Shown here one piece after another: positions 34,903-45,744 of a DNA stretch of 64,000 nt. The notes beneath the pieces are model-generated. The model was not told the origin of the DNA. It did not search any database and saw only the letters and a program-made list of their open reading frames with translations. Numbering within the stretch: the first letter of the stretch is position 1; each line of letters begins with the position of its first letter. The DNA comes from Heliocidaris tuberculata. Its lineage: Eukaryota; Echinodermata; Echinoidea; Camarodonta; Echinometridae. The DNA lies in NCBI GenBank assembly GCA_025618425.1, contig CM046842.1, positions 31,544,885-31,608,884 of the forward strand, read 5' to 3'. The translations under genes were made by a program, and so were the position numbers.

Positions 34903-35599
34903 ACTGTAATGCAATGTAATACGCTCTAGTATATACTCCGCCAACGCGTGCAGCCTATTGATTAATTTCAAGATACGCCCAGATGGGAGCATACCGAGAC
35001 AAAAATGTACTATTTGCATAATTTTCCACACAAACGACTTCCATATCCTTTTTTATACTGCAATCAATATTCTTTTCATTGTTTATCGTGTGGTACCATA
35101 TGCAAGTGATTATTCCCGCAGTGCTGAATTTTGGATGAATACATCATGCAAATCATATTGTATCACAAGGAAAACCCCGATTTACAACGCTTCATTATAC
35201 CTTATAATATTATTTCAGACACACACCGTTTTAAAATATATGTGTATTCTCTAAATACATGTTCACGCAGAACACAATGACATATTTTGTAAGAATATAG
35301 TATTTTGTTCTGTGTGAAATACATTTTGAATATTAGATATGCAATCATTTGTTCTTCAATGGAAAGTGTTTCTTCTTGCAATTGTAAGCCCTAAATGTAT
35401 TGTATGAACTTCCTTATCTAATATATTTAGAAAAATCGTCCCTGTGCTACGCTCGAAAAGTAACTGTCTCATGCATTAAAAAAAAAATACAATGATGATA
35501 ACGTTGATCGTTATTACGGTATTTGTATCGCGCGTATCAATAATTATTATGATAATGTGTCTATACGCTCTTCAAAAGTGCCTTTCGGAATCTACAGCT
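34903..35599. other. No gene seen
   Basis: AT-rich sequence without recognised repeats or exon-like frames. Confidence 0.4.
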
Positions 35600-35603
35600 T
35601 TAA

Positions 35604-35882
35604 AGATAAAGTAGAGTTCTGGTCAAGCGATTACGGTGTAAAAGAAACTGCCTGGAATCAATTGGGAAAGAATGATTAAAGAGAACATAATAATTTGTGT
35701 ATACTGTGAGGTTTTGGGATCATCAAATGATAAGGAATTGTCTCCATCTTGCTGAAAGCCACATGCACCTCACACAGAAATTTGTATATGGAACTACACA
35801 CGTACACACTTGGCGGATCAAGGGTTTTGTGGGGGGGGGGGGGGGAAGGGCCGGGGCTCAATATTCTGAAAATTTTCTGACA

Positions 35883-35916
<34 letters not shown>

Positions 35917-35978
35917 TCATCAGCGTTTGGAGGTGTCTTCTTACTCCAAAATTCTATGAAAAAGCAAGCAAGCAAGCA

Positions 35979-36017
<39 letters not shown>

Positions 36018-36294
36018 TATGATCTTTATGGAGTGCCTTTCAAGGGGAGGGTCCCCCTGGATCCGCCCCTGCACACACCCACACACCCACACATACATAC
36101 ATGTATTATGCGCCATGAAAGTTTGGTCCAAACATTTTGGCTGTTTCTTGTTATATTTCGAATATGAGGGCATTTGAAGAGCAATCCTTTTCAGAGGATA
36201 TTTCTTTTTATGATATTCTTCCAAACTGACATAAAAAGATTGAGAAAGCTCGCAAAAATATTTTCCCCTCTACCAGAACTCAACCTCCTCTTTC
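35604..36294. mobile_element. Family B palindromic MITE interrupted by a hAT-like element
   Basis: The outer element starts AGATAAAGTAGAGTTCTGG after TTAA and ends TACCAGAACTCAACC. It is split at about 35808-36071 by a GGCGGATC...GGATCCGCCCCTG element. The inner element contains a G run, poly-A blocks and TTTTCTGACAAGC. Confidence 0.8.
35808..36071. mobile_element. hAT-like element, GGCGGATCCAGG family, copy 2 (nested)
   Basis: The left end is a variant (TTGGCGGATCAAGGG); the right end CCTGGATCCGCCCCTG is standard. The target duplication is unclear because the flanks are CA-rich. Confidence 0.75.
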
Positions 36295-36712
36295 ACTCTT
36301 TCGAGACAATTGACCACATTTTGTGGTTTGGCTCTCAGTAACTTTTGATTCAGAGCTCTAAAAAATATACCAGATGCATGAGTAGAAGAGCAAAAATTTC
36401 TGCGCACACTATGTCCATTTTTGTTGCATGACCATATTGCGTTTGATGCCAGGAATTAGAAAAAACGAGAATAAGATTTAAAATCCTTAAATTTGCAACA
36501 TATTGAGATGTCAAAATCATTGTTTTTTCATCGAAATTGGCAATTTTTTCAACTTTTCGACAAAATCTGTAACCATACATGTATAATGTTTTCACAGACA
36601 TTACACCTTATTGGAACCATGTAGCACTAAAAGAAAAATATTATTGTTGCCAATTTGAAGAGCAGAATGTGATCTATTTAGCCCTGGAACATTTCCTGTC
36701 CTGAAAGGGTTA
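36293..36712 (+). repeat. Dispersed repeat with CCACATTTTGTGG, copy 3
   Basis: Begins CACTCTTTCGAGACAATTG, directly abutting the family B MITE, and ends CCTGTCCTGAAAGGGTT. A SINE tail fragment (CGCCTGGGTCGAGAGTGGC) follows at 36779. Confidence 0.75.
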
Positions 36713-36829
36713 ATTGCAGGAAACGTTATCAGCTCTGTTCTGTTGAATGAAGAAATAACACTAGGTACCTATTTACTACGCCTGGGTCGAGAGTGGCAAA
36801 TGTAGATTAAATTCTTGCCAAAAGAAAAA

Positions 36830-37124
36830 ATGTACTAAGCTTTTGTCAAATGCGCCCAACTATATAGATGAAAACTTGTTTCCATGTATTACTAGCATAT
36901 TTCAGTTTATACCGGGTGTACTGTGAATATAATTATGAGCTTATATATTGCGATTCCGCTATCGTTGTGTGTGTATTTCTGCTGGTGCAATATACAGTGA
37001 AACCACGGGTTGTGTTTATTTTAAAGTTTAAATTTATTATTTTTGTTAATGCACATATGCATGAGGGTTTTTGTGCTTGCATGTATAATGAGCTGAAACA
37101 TGTAGCAGCGCGCTATATAGAGAG

Positions 37125-37155
<31 letters not shown>

Positions 37156-37626
37156 GCAGGGGAAAAGGGGGGGGGGGTTGGGGGAGCAACGGAGCTATCC
37201 TCATACTCAGATAATCATTGATTGACAAAAAGAAGGAAGAAAGAGGAAGATGTACATGATGGAGGAGATATCGAGATGAGAGAAAGAGAGAAAACGAGAG
37301 AGAGAGAGAGTGTGTGTGTGTGTGTGTGGGGGGGGGGGGGGGTGTTTAATAGTGAGGGCATAATGACCCCTGCCCCTGGATCCAGTATATACCGGAGCCA
37401 CATTGTGAATCTGTTTCATACAAATGAATTCGGCGTGAAATATTTCAAAATTAAATGTAATATCTAACATCTAAAGTGCGTCCCAAGAAAAAGTTTTTAA
37501 GGAATTGGCATACCTAAGACCTGGGCCTAAGATCAGTGTTCTGGATTCTGAATCTCAGGGATAATTTGTAGCGAGAAGCCTAACCTTGAGCTACAATGCA
37601 GAATCTGGAAATGCTACATCAGATTC
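36830..37626. other. No gene; GA, GT and G simple repeats
   Basis: Simple tracts lie at 37118-37160, 37283-37342 and around them. A frame at 36868-37221 runs into the GA repeat and has no recognised domain. Confidence 0.45.
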
Positions 37627-37766
37627 GGGGGAGCGTTTCATGAAAGGAAGTTGTCCGATATTTTATCCGACAACTGTTATAAGCTACTGAAATCCTTGCA
37701 TCTGATTGGCTGAGAGCAAATTTGTCGGATAAAATATCTGACAAGTCCTTTCATGAAACGCCCCCC
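37627..37766. mobile_element. GATTGGCTGA-core MITE, copy 5 (different arms)
   Basis: Ends GGGGAGCGTTTCATGAAAGG and CCTTTCATGAAACGCCCCC differ from the GGGCCC-ended copies. The centre GCTACTGAAATCCTTGCATC followed by TGATTGGCTGAGAGC is the same. Confidence 0.85.
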
Positions 37767-38095
37767 TGGAGTACTCTATTGTATGGAACTTAAACATGGA
37801 CTCTATGCAAGGAGACAGAACGACGGATAAAAGCCTTCGAAATGTGATGGTGCTTACGGAGAATACAAAGAATAGACCTGTTCACAAATATATTCAAATT
37901 TTATGCATAGTTTTAAAACAAAGGTTGTTCTTGACAACCTGATAGCTTGTCAGAGGCTTGTCAGACATAGCAACAAGTAATGTATGCAAACTGGATTCCA
38001 AGTACAGCAGTTTATTCACTGATAACAGGTTAATGGAATACCTCGTTACTGGGTCCCCAGGAAAGAAACATCCATAAATTTGAATAACTTTGTGA
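37767..38095. other. No gene seen
   Basis: Short unique stretch without coding evidence. Confidence 0.4.
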
Positions 38096-38097
38096 AC

Positions 38098-38548
38098 AGC
38101 AGGGTGTTCAGACACAAAAAAATTATACCAAAACGGTATAGCTATAATACCGAAACGGTATAGCTATACAATGAATTTTTGTGGATTTATGTGTCTGAAC
38201 GCTGACTAACGAAACGTCGTATAACGAAACGTCGTATTACGAAACTGGGGTCAGAGCATCTTTTCGAACTAGAGCTCGAATCACCTTTCCGTATGTCTAC
38301 ACACGACCATAGAACGGTATAACTGGGCGGGGCTTAACGTGAGCGTGCGCGAAAGGTGTCCTTACCAGGGGGCGGGGACTGGCGGCGACCATAACAACAT
38401 GCGCAGTGGAAAACTGCGCATCTATGCGATGTTTTTCTAATCGGTCGAGATATGTGTCTGAACGTCGGTATATAGGCTATACGATGAAAATTTTATACGA
38501 CGTTTCTTTATCGAGTTTCGGTATAAACGTTTTGTGTCTGAACAGGGG
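38098..38548. mobile_element. MITE-like element with GTTCAGACACAAAA ends
   Basis: GGTGTTCAGACACAAAAAAA and TTTGTGTCTGAACAGGG are inverted ends. The interior repeats TATACCGAAACGG-type and CGAAACGTCGTA pieces. The insertion lies next to the RTE-like LINE end. Confidence 0.7.
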
Positions 38549-38559
38549 GCAGGTCTATT

Positions 38560-38890
38560 AGCTGGGTTATGAAAAACAGCAATAAAGAAGTGCTACAAAG
38601 AGCAAGCAGAGAGAGGGAGTTGATGAAGGCTGTAAAGAAAAGGAAGCTTGTATATGCCGGATATTTGATAAGACAAGGAGGACCACAGAAGTTATTACTT
38701 GAAGGGATGATAGCAGGAAACGTGAAAGAGGTAGACAACGGATCACTTGGCTTGACAACATTAAGCAGTAGACTGGACTTTGCTACGGAGAGGTTCGAAT
38801 AAGATCTTATGATCGAAGAAAATGGAAATGCATAGTCGCCAACACCGGCCTCGGGACGGCACCTGTTGAATGTATGAATGAATGAATAAC
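38560..38890 (+). pseudogene. RTE-like LINE 3' end (frameshifted)
   Basis: Translation reads RKLVYAGYLIRQGGPQKLLL, then in the next frame RERGRQRITWLDNIKQ, a stop, and RRKWKCIVANTGLGTAP. This is the familiar C-terminal end of endonuclease-reverse transcriptases of RTE-like LINEs, followed by a short GAATGAATGAATAA tail. Frameshifts and stops make it inactive. Confidence 0.8.
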
Positions 38891-39310
38891 TAGGATAGCT
38901 TAGGGTCTCTTCTTTGAACCCCCCCCCCCCCCAAAAAAAAAAAATAGAAAAAAAAAAAATAATAATAAATAAATTAAAAAAATTAATAAAAAATAAAAAT
39001 AAAAATACAACAAACAAACAAAACGAAACAAAACAACGAAAAGCCTACCAATATTTTACGCTCGAGTGATCAAAGGCCACTTTTTTTGAAAGGATGCTTA
39101 ATCCACATTAATTTTGACAGGAATTGGTATTTCATTCTGGCTGGTATCTGCAACGCTGAGAGCTGGGAAAAGGCTGAGAAATTTTCACATTCTGATCATT
39201 AAAAGACGGCTTAAGAAAGGACAGATGTTTAGGTGTCATTGCATAATTATATACATGTAGAAGCTACCATAACTGCGTAAGCTATCCACTGGGATCCCAA
39301 TGTCCTAAAA
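38891..39310. other. No gene; low-complexity A-rich and C runs
   Basis: A C run near 38918 is followed by an A-rich stretch to about 39040 and then unique AT-rich DNA. Confidence 0.45.
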
Positions 39311-40210
39311 AACCGACAGCCCACGAGATCGACATCTACAAACTTGATTTACGAGACGGACAATCCCTGTCGGAAAGAACACAGTGTCCCACAGTGTGTT
39401 CCCAGTGTGTTCACATAGCCGACTCTGTGAAGATGTGAGTCACAATGTTAAAACGCTCGAATTTACCAGTGTGAAGATGATTTCACACTGTGGACACCTC
39501 CACAGTGTGGTTTACCACAGAGTGTTCACATAGTGATGTTCGATTTCACAGTGTGAATTTACTCGCTCACAATGTGAAGATGTGATTCGCAATGTTAAAA
39601 CGCTCGAATATAACAGTGTGAAGATGATTTCACACTGTGTTTCACACTGTGAACACACTGTGGGACACTGTGTTCTTTCCGACACGAGACCCCTCCAGAC
39701 CAAAAAAAAAAAAAAAAAAAAAAGGATTTTTTTTTTGAGGGGGGGAGGGGCGTCGCCGGGTGGGGGGGGGGGTGTCTTTTGAAAAGGGCGACATGTTCTT
39801 ATTGTGTAGTGTCGAACAGCTCATATCTGCGCCACCAGCACCACTGCCTGACATTGGAGTTGGTAAGTTTTTTTATCTTTTTTTTTCCAAAAGGCACACC
39901 CCCTTGAAAAAAGCTGGTGACGGCACTGAGACCCATGAGATCGACCGACGGCCAACTAGACCGACAGCCAGCGAGACGGACTGAACAAAGAAATACATAC
40001 TGAAATATAGAAGATAGTTCCAAAAGGTTTTCGAGACCATCAGGCCACGAGACAGACAAAACAAGGAAATAGGCCTACATAAGGGAAGATAGAAATATGT
40101 CGGTCTCGTGGGCTGTCGGTCTCGCGGGCTGTCAGTCTGGTGAACCCTCGGAAAAGTTTTCAGGGGACAGCGAGACCGTCTTGTCTAGCTTGTGGGCTGT
40201 CCGTCTCCTG
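39311..40210. repeat. Composite block with GACCGACAGCCCACGAGA phrases
   Basis: Phrases like ACCGACAGCCCACGAGATCG occur at about 39312 and 39930-39975. Their reverse complements (GTCTCGTGGGCTGTCGGTC) lie at 40100-40135 and 40187-40207. The block encloses the MITE at 39368-39684 and a G/A low-complexity region. It looks like a satellite-like or inverted element with later insertions. Confidence 0.55.
39368..39684. mobile_element. MITE rich in CACAGTGTG palindromes, 34-bp near-exact inverted ends
   Basis: The left end TGTCGGAAAGAACACAGTGT continues with CCCACAGTGTGTTC, and the right end is its inverted copy. The interior has two direct copies of a ~64-bp segment (starting 39429 and 39566, GAAGATGTGA...AATGTTAAAACGCTCG...TTTCACACTGTG). 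CACAGTGTG/CACACTGTG occurs many times. Confidence 0.85.
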
Positions 40211-40358
40211 GGCCCTGTTTCATAAAACTTGTCATCAATAACAAGTTGCAGTAACTGTTATAAGCTACTGAAATCCGTGCATCTGATTGGCTGAGAACAA
40301 ATTTGTCATAGAAATGTGGCAGTTGTTACTGATAACAAGTTTTATGAAACGGGACCCT
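40211..40358. mobile_element. GATTGGCTGA-core MITE, copy 6
   Basis: GGCCCTGTTTCATAAAAC and GTTTTATGAAACGGGACCC are the ends; the core GTGCATCTGATTGGCTGAG is well kept. Confidence 0.85.
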
Positions 40359-41085
40359 GAGTTGTAGCCTGGTTAAGCAGTCCAAAATTTTGTAGAAAGC
40401 AAATACTGAATAAATTGTTTATAAAAAAGTTAAAAAAAAAGAAAAAAAGAAAATTGTTACAAGAAAAATTAAATGAATAGCGGTTCATAAGGTTCGAAAT
40501 GTTTATCTTTATTGTCCATGCAGAAGAATGCGTACGGGCACATTTTCGCCAGGGGAATGGGGGGGGGGGGTAGGTTCTGGTTTTCTTCCAGAATATAAAC
40601 CTTCAAGTTTCTAAAGAGAAAAAAATATGAAAATTACATATTTATTCGAGCACCTTTGAGCCCGAATATAAGGTGACGATTGCCCTAATAGAGTTACTTT
40701 CAAAATTCTCGCGGGGGAGGGGGCGCGGCTTCACCTAATCTCTGCCTCACACTTAAAACAAAAATTATGTACTTACATACAGAAACAAATATACATTCAT
40801 AAAACAGAAATTTATCAAATCAGTACTCATTTATACAAATAATAGGCCTAATTATGCAATGAAGATATGTATTTGAGGTAGGCCTATCAGTTATATTATT
40901 ATTTCTATCATCACTATTATTTTCTGTTCTCAATTTTATTAGTAGCAGTAGTATTTTCAGTGATATGGTGGTTATATGAACGACAAAAATGCGTCATATT
41001 ACAGCACGCTTTGGATTAGTTTGTTTATTTGTTTGTTTGTTTTTTATTTACGTGACAAATCATATACACAATATCATTCAAGTTT
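40359..41085. other. No gene seen
   Basis: AT-rich DNA with a G run near 40560 and a fragment of the CGAATA/GGGGG repeat family (40640-40730). Confidence 0.4.
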
Positions 41086-41087
41086 CA

Positions 41088-41310
41088 CGGTTCCATGACA
41101 TTTGCTCCTGCGACAATTGCTCCTGTCTAACTTTGCCATGTTAATCCTAAACCTAAACCTAACCCTAACCCTAACCCTTACCCTAATCCTAATCTTCACT
41201 TTGTCCTGAACAAAAAAACAAATCATGACCTTGACCTTAACCTTTGACCTTTCGAGATAGGGACGGCGGAGCAAATGTCGCTGGAGCAAATGTCGGGTCA
41301 CCAAGTTTCA
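41088..41310. repeat. Element with interstitial telomeric hexamers
   Basis: ACCTAACCCTAACCCTAACCC and variants (41150-41195; about 45 bp, imperfect) sit between TTTGCTCCTGCGACAATTGC on the left and GCAAATGTCGCTGGAGCAAA on the right, which are inverted relatives. The hexamer is the animal TTAGGG repeat on the opposite strand. Confidence 0.75.
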
Positions 41311-41341
41311 CATACGGCGGCTAGCTCATTTCAGGGGTAAA

Positions 41342-41577
41342 AGCCAATTCGTAAATACAATTTGCGCATGTGCAGATAAAGGTCATTTGTACCGAGTACA
41401 ATTGACCTTTATACGCTGTCATTTTGTACGCACCACGATGCGCGTACCAATATGATTTTACTTGTTTTACTTGTTAAACAAGTAGCGCGTCGGCCAAAAC
41501 AACCAACGGCGTGCGCGTACAAATTGGGGTCATTTCAGAGTTATTTGTACCATGTACGAATTACGAACTGGCTTAAA
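41342..41577. mobile_element. Palindromic repeat related to 22975-23166
   Basis: AAGCCAATTCGTAAATACAA and TTACGAACTGGCTTA are the ends. The interior has GGTCATTTGTACCGAGTACA and GGGGTCATTTCAGAGTTATT. Confidence 0.75.
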
Positions 41578-41684
41578 GCAAAATAAGGCTGTTCTTCCAT
41601 GGGGTCCTTGATAATGTTCAATGATATAACATTATACACAAAATGTACAAATATTACAATTCAAACTGGAAGAATAGACTTACA

Positions 41685-42074
41685 GGCCCGAATTCACAAA
41701 GGTGGTAATAGATTTGTACCATGGCTTATGCAGATTTTGTGGTATAAGTGCGCTTGATTTCGCGCGTACACTTAGAAAGATCCAATAATGAACGCGCGTG
41801 ATTAGCAAAGTGCGCAAATTTTACGCTAGTTGCCATGGTTTAGGCTATAGGTTTAGACCATGGTTTATGTAAATTAATTGAAATAAACTGTGCGTAAATT
41901 TACATAAACCATGGTCTAAACCATTGCAACTAGCGTAAAATTTGCGCACTTTGCTAATCACGCGCGTTCATTATTGGATCTTTCTAAGTGTACGCGCGAA
42001 ATCAAGCGCACTTATACCACAAAATCTGTATAAATCATGGTACAAATCTATTACCACCTTTGTGAATTCGGGCC
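41685..42074. mobile_element. Near-perfect 390-bp palindromic MITE
   Basis: Both ends read GGCCCGAATTCACAAAGGTG inward. The two ~190-nt arms are almost identical when one is reverse-complemented; visible differences are a few substitutions near each outer third and a short extra piece (GGCTATAGGTTTA-like) near the centre of the left arm. ACA flanks both sides. Shares termini with 17709-17906. The high identity implies recent origin or gene conversion. Confidence 0.9.
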
Positions 42075-42559
42075 ACAAAGTCCTATTGAATACACATAAT
42101 GTGCGAAAAAAATAAAACCCCCAACAAAACAAAACAAAGCGAAACAATTATATTGAACAAGCATATCATATTAAAATACTATTCACTTCGACACTATTTG
42201 CAATACATATTCAATATGTTTCATTAGGGGTACAGAACCACACCAACCCTATACAAGAAAATAGAAGGAAAGAGAGAGATAAAAATTTCCTTGAGAACAG
42301 TTCTATGATACTTTGGAATAATTTTGTTACAAAATTTGGCATGCACTTAGTTTACGATGTAACGTAAAAAAAATGCATAGTTAATTAAAAAAGAAATACC
42401 ATATTTTTAGAATTAATACTAATTAAACTATGTTTTTTTTATTTTTTAAAATTTTTTTGGTCATTATAGATCTCCAATGGTCTCCTATTTGTGGGATATG
42501 TAAAAGGAAGATGCTTAGCATGTACTTGTATCAAAACTGGTCTATTATAGCCAATAATT
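42075..42559. other. No gene seen
   Basis: AT-rich sequence with A/T homopolymer tracts. Confidence 0.4.
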
Positions 42560-42832
42560 AGTTACTTGATAAAACAATTACACTCGTTGTACACATCACG
42601 TAGTGTTGTAAATTTATGGACTTTTTACTATGTCGTGCGATGCGCCCATTGTGTCAATATCATGTTATGTTTTGCAAATTTTACCACTGATTTTGTATGC
42701 ATTTATTTAGGATTTATAATTTCATGTTCTTGTTATTTTTTATACACGATCATATTGTATGTAAAAATCCCATGCTAAATTTCCTTGATATTAATGATGG
42801 ACGAATAAAACTGAACTGAATTGAATTGAATG
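42560..42832 (+). repeat. Probable LINE 3' untranslated tail
   Basis: A T-rich tract ends in GAATAAAACTGAACTGAATT and TGAATTGAATG, a short pentamer tail typical of LINE 3' ends. No reverse transcriptase frame is attached. Confidence 0.5.
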
Positions 42833-43264
42833 ATCTTTTCTTATGTATTTCTTTCTTTTTATTTCTTATGTTAATCATTGTTTTATTCCTTATGTTTCCT
42901 ATTGTTTTGTAATTTGTTATACTTAGAAAAGTTATTTTCAACTTCATTTAGGTTTTAATTGTTCAAAGCATAGACTGTGCAGTAAAAAGAGGCAACACAT
43001 TAGATTCCCCCAAACCCTATGCGTTTTACACACGAATCTGCCATTTTTTTTTAATTGACGTGTGACCATTAAATGTTACGTAACACCATAACCGCTGTAG
43101 GTATATACGCAAATTTGTTATCAAAAGATGTGCAAAACTAGAAAGAAAAGAGCCAATTAGTCACGGGGTGAGATATTTAAAACTCTGAGAGTAATCTCAA
43201 AATTTGCACAGAGAGAGAGAGAGAGAGAGAGAGGGGAGGAGGAGGAGGGGGGGGGGGGGGGGCG

Positions 43265-44485
43265 TCATGCCCCCAGTCTTTTTATGGTTAGATGTGTCGG
43301 GTTAATCGTGCCGTACCCGTATTGTGGTTTATAGCCGAGTAGTTTTAGCACATCTCGACACTCTTCGTTAACTTGCTTCACCTCTATCTCCTTCAACTCT
43401 TTCTTCCATTTGGTGGAGGTATAAAGCGCATCCCTCTGTAAGGAAAACATGTGCGTATTTGGCTCACGTGGAGCATGGCTAGTACTCGAGACCACCCATT
43501 TTGCAATCTCCTCTGGCAAATCGATCCCAGCGAACTGGTAAAGCTTCCGGGTCACTTTCAAAGGTGCTTCGGCAAAGTCCTCGTATTTGACCAGGTGATA
43601 GCGACCCTGAAGCCATGGCGGGCAATTCTCTGGAGACACAAACGTATTCCTCCTTATCCAGCTGCACAGCCCTTGGATAGTTTCAAGTGACTCGGGAACG
43701 GAGTTCAAAAGCCCCATCGGACGCAGTCTTCCATGTTCTGCGAAAATTGAACGCCTTTTGTCTGTCTGATTTTGACCTAATATATTGAATGTCCATCTGA
43801 TTCTAGACGCGGCAATGGCTCGTGGGTCACGCACGAGGTGGATGATCTTAAGATTGATATGGTCTTCTTCCACCAAAGGCCGGAGAAACTCTAAATCAGC
43901 ATGAACCAGCTTTGTTGCCAGTCGTCCTTTGTAATCCTTGCAGATATTCTGCAACCACTCTGCAGAGATGATCTCTTTGCTCACTTTCCTGCGGATGGCA
44001 ACATCTCGGACAAATTTATCCCATGAATACAACACGTTCACAAAATCACTGCTGAAGTTGCAGCTGGCAAACCGGCGCAGAACATCTCTAGAAAGTTCTA
44101 AACTCCTGATCGTTCCTTTCCGTACGTGGTGTATTTCCCGCAGTTTCGTCATTGTCCATAATGGTTCAAACAAGTAGAATAAATCAAGATTTTGGTTAAA
44201 GATTTCCCCCACGATGCTTGATCCTGATCGCTTTTGTGACAAAATGATAATGAATGGAGGGTTCGTCTTTGTCTTCTTTCTCGGTTCTCGGACATCTTCT
44301 GCCAGCGGCTTCATCGCTAGATGTTTCCCGTCATCATCATGATCATGGTCAGAGTGCTGAATTCGTAAATCCTTGCTCATCGCCTGATATCGAGGATCAT
44401 AGGCGAAGTGTTGTTGGGACCTCCAGATGAGAAAGAAAACAATACAAATAAGAAAGAAAAAGATCTTTAGAGCCCACTTCTCCAT
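43265..44485 (-). CDS. Carbohydrate 6-O-sulfotransferase, intronless
   Basis: Golgi type II enzyme that moves sulfate from PAPS to a sugar hydroxyl, in the Gal/GlcNAc/GalNAc 6-O-sulfotransferase family (CHST1-7 type). 406 residues. Short cytoplasmic start, signal-anchor at about 7-22 (KIFFFLICIVFFLIW), a His/Asp-rich stem, then the catalytic domain. The 5'-phosphosulfate loop is at about 84-93 (QKRSGSSIVG), followed by FYLFEPLW. The 3'-phosphate site is LKIIHLVRDPRAIAASR at about 212-228. A later LVKYEDFAE matches the conserved K/RYEDL element. The ATG has G at -3 and +4. Sequons at NFS (143) and NQT (239). The single open frame suggests an intronless gene in the coding part. Which sugar or polymer is modified cannot be told from sequence. 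Confidence 0.93.
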   Translation of the reverse strand: MEKWALKIFFFLICIVFFLIWRSQQHFAYDPRYQAMSKDLRIQHSDHDHDDDGKHLAMKPLAEDVREPRKKTKTNPPFIIILSQKRSGSSIVGEIFNQNLDLFYLFEPLWTMTKLREIHHVRKGTIRSLELSRDVLRRFASCNFSSDFVNVLYSWDKFVRDVAIRRKVSKEIISAEWLQNICKDYKGRLATKLVHADLEFLRPLVEEDHINLKIIHLVRDPRAIAASRIRWTFNILGQNQTDKRRSIFAEHGRLRPMGLLNSVPESLETIQGLCSWIRRNTFVSPENCPPWLQGRYHLVKYEDFAEAPLKVTRKLYQFAGIDLPEEIAKWVVSSTSHAPREPNTHMFSLQRDALYTSTKWKKELKEIEVKQVNEECRDVLKLLGYKPQYGYGTINPTHLTIKRLGA

Positions 44486-44900
44486 CTCTATTCTTCAACG
44501 ATTCCGATCGTATCTGCAGGCCGATTCGATTTAGTGATAGCAGCATTAAATGCAACGAATGAATAGAGGGGACTGAATACTTTACTTTGTGCACTACAAA
44601 ATCAAACTATAACGATGTCGTGTTATCCCCATCGATTGATACGCAAGAAGGGCGTTTGTGGGCACACCAAAAATATATGCCAAACTATCAGATGGTTACA
44701 AGGTTGCAATGCTCAATCAATATTCTAGACACTTAGAAATATATTGTACACATGGGAACGCACCTTTAATGTGAACGCCTATTAACTCCTATATTATGTA
44801 TAATTGTGAGAAATGAAAATGAGAGAATAATCGTTGCGTAGCTTAAATCAAAGTTCCCTAGAGCTGTCCTCCCTTTTAAATTTTTTTGCAAAGGTTGAAA
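44486..44900. other. 5' flank of the sulfotransferase; no gene
   Basis: No TATA or other clear promoter element was recognised in this flank. Confidence 0.35.
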
Positions 44901-44903
44901 AAA

Positions 44904-44975
44904 TGTCTCCGCCTGGAATCAAACCCGGGTCGTTGGCTTAGAACGCCAATGCCTTAACCAATAGACGACGGAGAC
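44904..44975 (-). tRNA. tRNA-like sequence, anticodon TCT (Arg)
   Basis: On the minus strand 72 nt fold as a cloverleaf: acceptor GTCTCCG/CGGAGAC (7 pairs), D arm GTCT/AGGC with TTGGTTA loop, anticodon stem TTGGC/GCCAA with loop GTTCTAA, and T arm CCGGG/CCAGG (one mismatch) with loop TTTGATT. A run of six T follows the discriminator A, as expected for Pol III termination. The T-loop lacks the usual TTC and position 32 is G, so this may be a tRNA pseudogene or tRNA-derived repeat rather than a working gene. Confidence 0.55.
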
Positions 44976-45127
44976 GGGCCAGTGATTTCGGCGACACCAG
45001 ATTCAATTGACCGTACCGACAGATTGACAAATCTTCAACCTTATTAATTAATTCCATTTGTCGGGGGCATGCGAGTTTTGAACAAAGACAAGCCGCATGC
45101 CTCAGCTGGATCCAAGCGAATGCTTTG

Positions 45128-45273
45128 AGATACATGTATACATTAGAATAATTTACATTAGAAATAATTAGAAACAATTATAAATTATTTCCATGCGAGT
45201 TGCCAAAGCTGTTGAATAATTTATTTTCTTTAAAATGTTTATAATGACATTATTCTAATGTATACATGTATCT
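45128..45273. mobile_element. Short palindromic element, 22-bp exact inverted ends
   Basis: AGATACATGTATACATTAGA at the left is the exact reverse complement of the right end TCTAATGTATACATGTATCT. The interior is AT-rich and about 100 bp long. Confidence 0.8.
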
Positions 45274-45339
45274 GTAACATGTGGAATGAAATATAATGAC
45301 TGAGGTTCTCAATAGTTACATAGATAGTAAAATCGAAAT

Positions 45340-45490
45340 TAAGGCCTGTTACGAGCCTTATAGTCGGAGGAAAGGCTAAATCGGCTCCGAATCGTAGTGA
45401 CGTCAGACCAATCCTGCGATTGTCTACGATTTGAAACTAATTTGGCCCTTATTCCGGATATAAGGCTGACATCGCACCAAAGTCATTTGT
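45340..45490. repeat. Possible degenerate palindromic repeat with a CRE-like site
   Basis: ACGAGCCTTATAGTCGG and GGATATAAGGCTGACATCG are weak inverted relatives. TGACGTCA lies between them near 45402. Confidence 0.35.
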
Positions 45491-45671
45491 TGAGTATTCA
45501 TATTATTGTTCAGAACCTGAATCAGGTAGCTTTCACTTGTTAACTGTCAGAAAAATGCCTATATTTCTTGCTGTTGCGATTTATTTCCACAATCGTCTCA
45601 GGGCACAGCACAGTTGCGAGCTCACCTCGGGCCATAGTTTAAACCGTGCCCCTCAAAGCAGTCAACATTTG

Positions 45672-45677
<6 letters not shown>

Positions 45678-45728
<51 letters not shown>
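45678..45728. repeat. (TA)n microsatellite
   Basis: About 50 bp of pure TA at the left edge of the tandem units that follow. Confidence 0.95.
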
Positions 45729-45729
<1 letters not shown>

Positions 45730-45744
45730 GTATACAGATACATA

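Noticed and set aside
35676..36224. 182-codon frame on the minus strand
   Set aside because: It runs across a nested transposon with poly-A and poly-G tracts.
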